Positions 15,643 through 19,689 of a stretch of DNA of 19,689 nt are shown here, piece after piece. Location: contig JAWODZ010000190.1 of assembly GCA_046483025.1 (NCBI GenBank), positions 1-19,689 on the forward strand, in the 5' to 3' direction. Position numbers and translations under genes: made by a program. Each line of letters starts with the position of its first letter. Position 1 is the stretch's first letter. Under the pieces are notes generated by a model that saw nothing but the letters and a program-made list of their open reading frames with translations, ran no database searches and had not been told where the DNA came from. This DNA is from CAYUAG01 sp046483025. Its GTDB lineage: Bacteria; Zhuqueibacterota; QNDG01; CAYUAG01.

Positions 15643-16765
15643 AAATTTCGATGCCATAATAATTGGCGGGGGAATGATAGGTACTGCAACCGGATACTAT
15701 CTTTCAAAAAGGGGACTAAAAGTTTTAGTACTGGAAAAAAATTTTCTTACTGCTGGTTCAACTGGTCGCTGCATAACCGGCATTCGACAGCAGTTTTCAA
15801 CTCCGGCTTCTATAAAAACTGCCATGGAATCGGTTGATATTTTTAAAAACTTAAACAAAGAATTTGGGATTGATATTGAATGGGCCTCTTCCGGGTACAT
15901 GTTTTTAGCCTATGATGAAGAAAAAGTAAAAACATTTAAAAGTAACATAGAAAGACAAAAACAGTTTGGATTAGAAGTAAATTTTTTAAGTCCTGAAGAA
16001 TGTAAAAAAATAGTTCCCTTGTTAAATATAAAAGATCTTATAGGTGGAGTCTGGTGTTCATCAGACGGACAGGCCAATCCTTTTCTGGTGGTAAAAGGAT
16101 ATGCAAAGGGGATCGAAAAAAACGGAGGTACCATACTAATTAATACAGAAGTAAAAAAAATAAATACCAAGAATGGAAAAGTAAAATCAGTAATCACCTC
16201 CAATGGAGAAACCTTCTCAGCTCCGGTTATTATAAACAGTGCTGGTCCCTGGGCAAAAGAAATCGGCCAAATGGCCGGGCTGAAACTGCCGGTTGAACCG
16301 GAACGCCATGAAGCCTTGATAACTGAAGCAGTTAAGTATGAAAAAATACCTATGCTGGTTGATTACCGCACTGATGGCGGTTATTTCGTACAGCGGGTAA
16401 CCGGTCAATTCATCGGCTGCTATACACCAGAAACACTTATCCCCGGTAAAGATACCGGGTCCAGCCTAGAATTTCTACAAGAGATGTCCAGACGGATGAG
16501 CCGTATTGTACCAGCCCTGGAAAATGTTGCCATTTTAAGACAATGGGCCGGATCATACTGCATGACTCCTGATGGTAATCCCATTATCGGGGAAACAGAA
16601 ATTGACGGCTTTTATTGTTCAGTGGGAATGTCTGGTCATGGTTTTATGTTAGGACCTGCATTGGGTAAATATCTGGCTCAATATATTACTGACAGTACCT
16701 GGCCATTTAATTTAAACGAATTTGCTTACGGCAGGTCCTTTGGGGAGCGTGAAAAAATGGCCTGA
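15635..16765 (+). CDS. DAO-family FAD-dependent amino-acid dehydrogenase, catalytic beta subunit
   Basis: The 376-residue flavoprotein belongs to the D-amino-acid oxidase / glycine oxidase / sarcosine oxidase beta superfamily. It has the N-terminal FAD motif G11-G-G13-M-I-G16, the ribose-binding E34, a flavin-contact segment AGSTGRCITGIRQQF (40-54), the central INSAGPWA and a C-terminal GMSGHGFMLGPALG. As last gene of the four-gene set it matches the PdhB position, where the family oxidises a secondary or cyclic amine such as L-proline. GGGGGGAG lies 3 nt upstream of the ATG. The alternative reading as sarcosine, dimethylglycine or D-hydroxyproline dehydrogenase is equally open. Electrons would flow through the upstream Fe-S subunits rather than directly to oxygen. 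Confidence 0.9.
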   Translation: MNKNFDAIIIGGGMIGTATGYYLSKRGLKVLVLEKNFLTAGSTGRCITGIRQQFSTPASIKTAMESVDIFKNLNKEFGIDIEWASSGYMFLAYDEEKVKTFKSNIERQKQFGLEVNFLSPEECKKIVPLLNIKDLIGGVWCSSDGQANPFLVVKGYAKGIEKNGGTILINTEVKKINTKNGKVKSVITSNGETFSAPVIINSAGPWAKEIGQMAGLKLPVEPERHEALITEAVKYEKIPMLVDYRTDGGYFVQRVTGQFIGCYTPETLIPGKDTGSSLEFLQEMSRRMSRIVPALENVAILRQWAGSYCMTPDGNPIIGETEIDGFYCSVGMSGHGFMLGPALGKYLAQYITDSTWPFNLNEFAYGRSFGEREKMA

Positions 16766-16782
16766 TAGTACATTCTTTAATA

Positions 16783-16800
16783 ACAAACAAAATTGTTTGT
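16783..16800. promoter_or_regulatory. Dyad symmetry between the dehydrogenase operon and the V4R-like gene
   Basis: ACAAACAA (16783-16790) and TTGTTTGT (16793-16800) are perfect 8-bp inverted arms with a 2-nt gap, 18 nt after the stop of the catalytic subunit. The spacing suits an operator better than an RNA hairpin, since no loop is available. No T-run follows. Confidence 0.35.
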
Positions 16801-16855
16801 AAAATAATAGGATCTACAGTGTTAACTTACTTTCATTAAAAAAAAGGAGTTTTTT

Positions 16856-17419
16856 ATGAGTATGGAAATTCGGGGTACAATTCTTACCTCCCGTAAAGCA
16901 TTTGTAGAAGAAAATTTTGGTAAAGAAGGCTGGGAAAAAGTTCTCAAATCATTATCCGACGAAGATCAGGATTTTTTTAAGAATATGCTTATATCCTCCG
17001 GATGGTATCCTTTTGACATCGCAGAAAGGCTGGACCAGGCAATTGTAGATGTTCTGGGAGGAGGAAAAAATGAAGTTTTCAAAGAAATCGGCGCAAAATC
17101 TGCCCGGAAAAATTTATCAGAATCCCATCAGATTTTTCTCAAGCCTGATGATCCCCAGGCTTTTATGGCTCAGGCGAATACCATCTATTCTTTCTATTAT
17201 AAAGTTGGATACAGGGAGTATGAACCTACAGGAGAAAAATCCGGTATTATGACCACCTATGATGCAGATGCATTTTCAGTTCCAGACTGTCTCACTATAA
17301 TTGGATGGTATGAAGAAGCCTTGAAAATGTGTGGAGCTAAAGAGGTGAATATTGTAGAAGAAAAATGCCGGGCAAAAGGTGATAAATACTGCCGATATAA
17401 TATCAGCTGGAAGATGTAA
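16856..17419 (+). CDS. V4R / TIGR02265-like small-molecule-binding-type protein
   Basis: The 187-residue soluble protein has no signal peptide. Its C-terminal part (about 100-187) has the look of the 4-vinyl-reductase (V4R) domain: a GWYEEALKMCGAKEV segment followed by E-E-K-CRAKGDKYCRYNISW, with C171 and C179 flanking the GD turn. The N-terminal helices fit the DUF2378/TIGR02265-like proteins that I recall from delta-proteobacteria and related groups. V4R domains are thought to bind hydrophobic or haem-like ligands and often serve as sensors; no partner domain is present here. A strong ribosome-binding site AAGGAG precedes the ATG. It is 90 nt downstream of the dehydrogenase operon, so co-regulation is possible but not shown. 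Confidence 0.65.
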   Translation: MSMEIRGTILTSRKAFVEENFGKEGWEKVLKSLSDEDQDFFKNMLISSGWYPFDIAERLDQAIVDVLGGGKNEVFKEIGAKSARKNLSESHQIFLKPDDPQAFMAQANTIYSFYYKVGYREYEPTGEKSGIMTTYDADAFSVPDCLTIIGWYEEALKMCGAKEVNIVEEKCRAKGDKYCRYNISWKM

Positions 17420-17441
17420 AAATCTATATTTTATAAAAAAA

Positions 17442-18242
17442 ATGATACGAATGATCATCGGGCTGTTCTGTATTGTTATCTTCTCCTATATAATCTTCTG
17501 TGGAGTTTTATATTATCAGCAGGAAAATTTAATTTTTCATCCGGAAAAACTTCCCGACAATTATCAATTTGAATTCCGACAAAAATTTCAAGAAATGATC
17601 ATCCATACAAAGGATAATATAAATCTTCACGGAATACTATTTACGGCAGATTCTTCCCGGGGATTGATATTTTATCTGCATGGTAATGCCGGTTCTGTTG
17701 CATCCTGGCGAGAGATTGCAAAAATCTATACAGATCTAAATTATGATATTTTTATATTAGATTACCGCGGATTCGGTAAAAGTGAAGGAAAAATATCCAG
17801 TGAAAAACAACTGCATCAGGATATTCAGGCAGCATATGATACACTCAAAGCTACCTATCCCGAAAATAAAATAATAATCATTGGGTATTCCATAGGTACC
17901 GGACCCGCAGCCCGATTAGCCTCCAAAAATAATCCTCAAAGATTAATCCTTCAGGCTCCTTATTACAGTTTGATCGATATATTACACTATAGATATGCTT
18001 ATGTGCCAAATTTTTTACTGCGATATACTCTAAAAACCTATAAGTTTTTAAAAAAGATAGAAACTCCCGTTACTATTTTTCACGGAGAGGAGGACAATAC
18101 CATTTATTACGGTTCATCACTAAAATTAAAAAAACATCTAAAATCTACTGATACATTAATTACCCTAAAGGGCCAGGATCATAATGGTATGAATTATAAT
18201 AAAAAATATCAGAGAAAATTAAAGAAAATATTCAATTATTAA
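17442..18242 (+). CDS. Membrane-anchored alpha/beta hydrolase (serine hydrolase)
   Basis: The 266-residue protein has an N-terminal transmembrane anchor (about 4-24) and an alpha/beta-hydrolase domain similar in layout to ABHD12/13/17-type enzymes. The oxyanion loop is LHGNAGS (79-85), the nucleophile is S150 in GYSIG, the acid is D218 in HGEEDNTI, and the base is H247 in GQDHNG. The triad is complete, so it is likely an active esterase, thioesterase or lipase-like enzyme of unknown substrate. The frame is open upstream to an ATG at 17379 inside the V4R gene; the ATG at 17442, 23 nt after that gene's stop, is chosen because it directly begins the membrane anchor. No ribosome-binding site is evident. 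It probably shares a transcript with the V4R-like gene. Confidence 0.88.
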   Translation: MIRMIIGLFCIVIFSYIIFCGVLYYQQENLIFHPEKLPDNYQFEFRQKFQEMIIHTKDNINLHGILFTADSSRGLIFYLHGNAGSVASWREIAKIYTDLNYDIFILDYRGFGKSEGKISSEKQLHQDIQAAYDTLKATYPENKIIIIGYSIGTGPAARLASKNNPQRLILQAPYYSLIDILHYRYAYVPNFLLRYTLKTYKFLKKIETPVTIFHGEEDNTIYYGSSLKLKKHLKSTDTLITLKGQDHNGMNYNKKYQRKLKKIFNY

Positions 18243-18298
18243 AATTTTTTGAAATAATAAAATAAATTATTCTATTTTCAAATATAAAGTTTTTTTAC

Positions 18299-18327
18299 TT
18301 GACATTTTACAATTAATGTAATATATT
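18299..18327 (+). promoter_or_regulatory. Sigma70-like promoter upstream of the CotH-family gene
   Basis: TTGACA (18299-18304), a 17-nt spacer and TATATT (18322-18327) give the best promoter match in the window. Transcription would begin near 18335, leaving a leader of about 120 nt that contains the 20-bp hairpin at 18373-18418. Confidence 0.55.
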
Positions 18328-18372
18328 ATAATACTAAGATTATTATTTAATAATTATTATTATTAGAATCTT

Positions 18373-18418
18373 TACCTAAGACATGAATAATTAAGAAAAA
18401 TTATTCATGTCTTAGGTA
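18373..18418. terminator. Perfect 20-bp hairpin between hydrolase and CotH-family gene
   Basis: ACCTAAGACATGAATAATT (18374-18392) pairs with its exact complement at 18399-18417 around the loop AAGAAA; a flanking T-A pair makes 20 bp. The base of the stem is followed by ATTTCGG on the plus strand and AAAGATT on the minus strand, so there is no proper T-run on either side. It may end the hydrolase transcript, protect an mRNA end, or act as a structured 5' leader of the downstream gene. The structure is certain; the role is not. Confidence 0.5.
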
Positions 18419-18455
18419 TTTCGGAAAATAATACAATTATCTTTATATATAAAAT

Positions 18456-19689
18456 ATGTCATCATTATCACGAACAATTTTTTTCACTTTTCTTATAACA
18501 ACCATTAATATCATTTCTGCTCAAGAAGTGGTAATTAATGAATTTCTTGCCAGTAATTATTCAGGTGCCACTGATGAATCCGGGGATAATGATGACTGGA
18601 TTGAGATCTACAACTGCAGTGAAGAGACAATTAATCTCTCAGGATGGGCTCTCTCTGATGACAGGGAAGACTCTCAAAAGGCAGTACTGCCTCCAGGTTC
18701 CAGCATCCCTGCACAGGAATTTCTTTTAGTATGGGCTGATGGAGAACCGGACGAGGGAGAACGTCATCTGAATTTCAGGTTATCCAATGGAGGAGAATGG
18801 ATAGGCCTTTTCAATACTGAAGGAAAAATCGCTGACAGTATATCTTTTGGCCCGCAATTAACTGATGTCTCTTTTGGCCGTTATCCGGATGGGAAAGATA
18901 CGGCATTTTGCCAGCTCTCTCCTACTCCGGGGTATGCCAATATCCTTAAGTATACCTGTTCTCTTAACATCACTCCTGCAGAGGGTATGTATGACTCACC
19001 AGTAACAATACATCTGACAAAAAATTCCCAGGACGGTAAAATCTGCTATACCATGGACGGCAATAATGTGACTGCTGATAGTGATGTGTGTAACGGCGAA
19101 TTGACCCTGAAAAACAGTTGTGTAGTTAAAGCTCAGGTTTTCAGACAGGGAAAAGCAGTGTCACCGGTTACTTACCACACTTATATCGTAAAGGAAAAAC
19201 CAAAACTTCCCGTATTGTCGGTTATCACTCCACCGGATAATTTTTGGCATCATTCCAAAGGAATTTACAGAAATCCTTTAAAAAAAGGCCGAGACTGGGA
19301 ACGAAAAATATGGCTTACACTCCTCGAAGAGGGTGAAGTACAATTCTCTGTCCCTGCAGGTATACGAATACATGGCTGTTCCTCCCGCAAATGTAAAAAA
19401 AAGGGATTTCGTATTTACTTTCGGGGTGATTATGGTCTCTCAGCCCTCCATTATCCTTTATTTGCCCAAAAACCGGATATAGATCGTTTTAAGCGGTTAG
19501 TTCTTTATGCTCCTTCAGCTGACCAGCCTACCGGAGACTCAAATTATGCTCATATTACAGATGCTCTGACCCATACCCTGCTCTATGAAATTGGAGGACT
19601 AACTTCAGCCTATAAGCCAGTATCTCTTTATTTAAACGGAGAATACTGGGGTATTTACTGGATAAGAGAATTTATTGATGAACACTACC
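18456..19689 (+). CDS. Secreted LTD / CHB_HEX / CotH-kinase-like protein, 3' end beyond the window
   Basis: The frame is open for 411 residues to the right edge. It has a signal peptide (about 1-22, ISA/Q) and a lamin-tail domain at about 24-160 (VVINEFLASN, DDWIEIYNCSEETINLSGW, RLSNGGEWIGLF, FGRYPDG, PTPGYAN). A chitobiase/FN3-like linker follows at about 172-245 (ITPAEGMYDSPVTI, ICYTMDG). From about 250 comes a CotH-type kinase region (LPVLSVITPPDNFWH, then IRIHGCSSR, KKGFRIYFR and LYLNGEYWGIYWIREFID). CotH proteins are secreted atypical protein kinases; in FCB bacteria LTD-CotH proteins often also carry a T9SS tail, which would lie outside this window. The ATG lacks a ribosome-binding site but directly starts the signal peptide. 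The CotH glycine-rich region has C308 and C313 where I would expect non-cysteine residues. Confidence 0.88.
   Translation, partial: MSSLSRTIFFTFLITTINIISAQEVVINEFLASNYSGATDESGDNDDWIEIYNCSEETINLSGWALSDDREDSQKAVLPPGSSIPAQEFLLVWADGEPDEGERHLNFRLSNGGEWIGLFNTEGKIADSISFGPQLTDVSFGRYPDGKDTAFCQLSPTPGYANILKYTCSLNITPAEGMYDSPVTIHLTKNSQDGKICYTMDGNNVTADSDVCNGELTLKNSCVVKAQVFRQGKAVSPVTYHTYIVKEKPKLPVLSVITPPDNFWHHSKGIYRNPLKKGRDWERKIWLTLLEEGEVQFSVPAGIRIHGCSSRKCKKKGFRIYFRGDYGLSALHYPLFAQKPDIDRFKRLVLYAPSADQPTGDSNYAHITDALTHTLLYEIGGLTSAYKPVSLYLNGEYWGIYWIREFIDEHY

Noticed and set aside
18538..18729. 63-codon plus-strand ORF near the right end
   Set aside because: It is a +1 shadow of the LTD-CotH gene, which reads open from 18456 to the window edge.

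Overview
The window looks like a chromosomal piece from an uncultured member of the FCB (Fibrobacteres-Chlorobi-Bacteroidetes) superphylum, in the sense of the Ignavibacteria, Calditrichota, KSB1, Marinimicrobia or Cloacimonadota lineages. Three things point there: AT-rich DNA, two secreted proteins ending in the NYPNPFN-type C-terminal sorting domain used by type IX secretion (T9SS), and a large predicted outer-membrane protein of a family I recall mainly from FCB genomes. The phylum cannot be fixed from the sequence alone. No rRNA, tRNA, CRISPR array, insertion sequence or phage gene was seen.

Positions 1-13203 carry genes on the minus strand. Read in the direction of transcription, a tightly coupled operon comes first: a six-bladed NHL propeller protein, a 1129-residue predicted outer-membrane protein of unknown function (4-bp overlap), and an Omp85/BamA-TamA-type barrel with three POTRA domains. 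Next is a separately promoted, secreted beta-helix-like T9SS protein. Then come a YhcC-type radical SAM protein, a short stretch of decayed coding sequence, a secreted GH5 glycosidase with a T9SS tail, and a ferritin-like protein carrying an unusual C-terminal CxxC...CxxC tail. Two long intergenic regions here (about 856-1486 and 4528-4905) hold no credible gene. They are built from the same short, degenerate tandem 'words', including 8-bp TTCTNAAG arrays, joined in different orders.

A divergent promoter region (13204-13443) separates this from the plus-strand genes. A four-gene flavoprotein/iron-sulfur operon follows (13444-16765). Its gene order is FAD plus 2Fe-2S subunit, 2x[4Fe-4S] ferredoxin subunit, BFD-type 2Fe-2S subunit, and DAO-family FAD subunit. 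This matches the dye-linked L-proline dehydrogenase / sarcosine oxidase-type complexes that oxidise a secondary or cyclic amino acid and pass electrons on through Fe-S clusters. A V4R-like small protein and a membrane-anchored alpha/beta hydrolase follow. A perfect 20-bp hairpin then precedes a secreted LTD-CHB_HEX-CotH protein that runs off the right edge.

The most interesting items are the modular intergenic repeats, the NHL / large barrel / Omp85 operon as a possible cell-envelope assembly unit, and the ferritin-like fusion. Family assignments come from motif recognition only; no database search was run.
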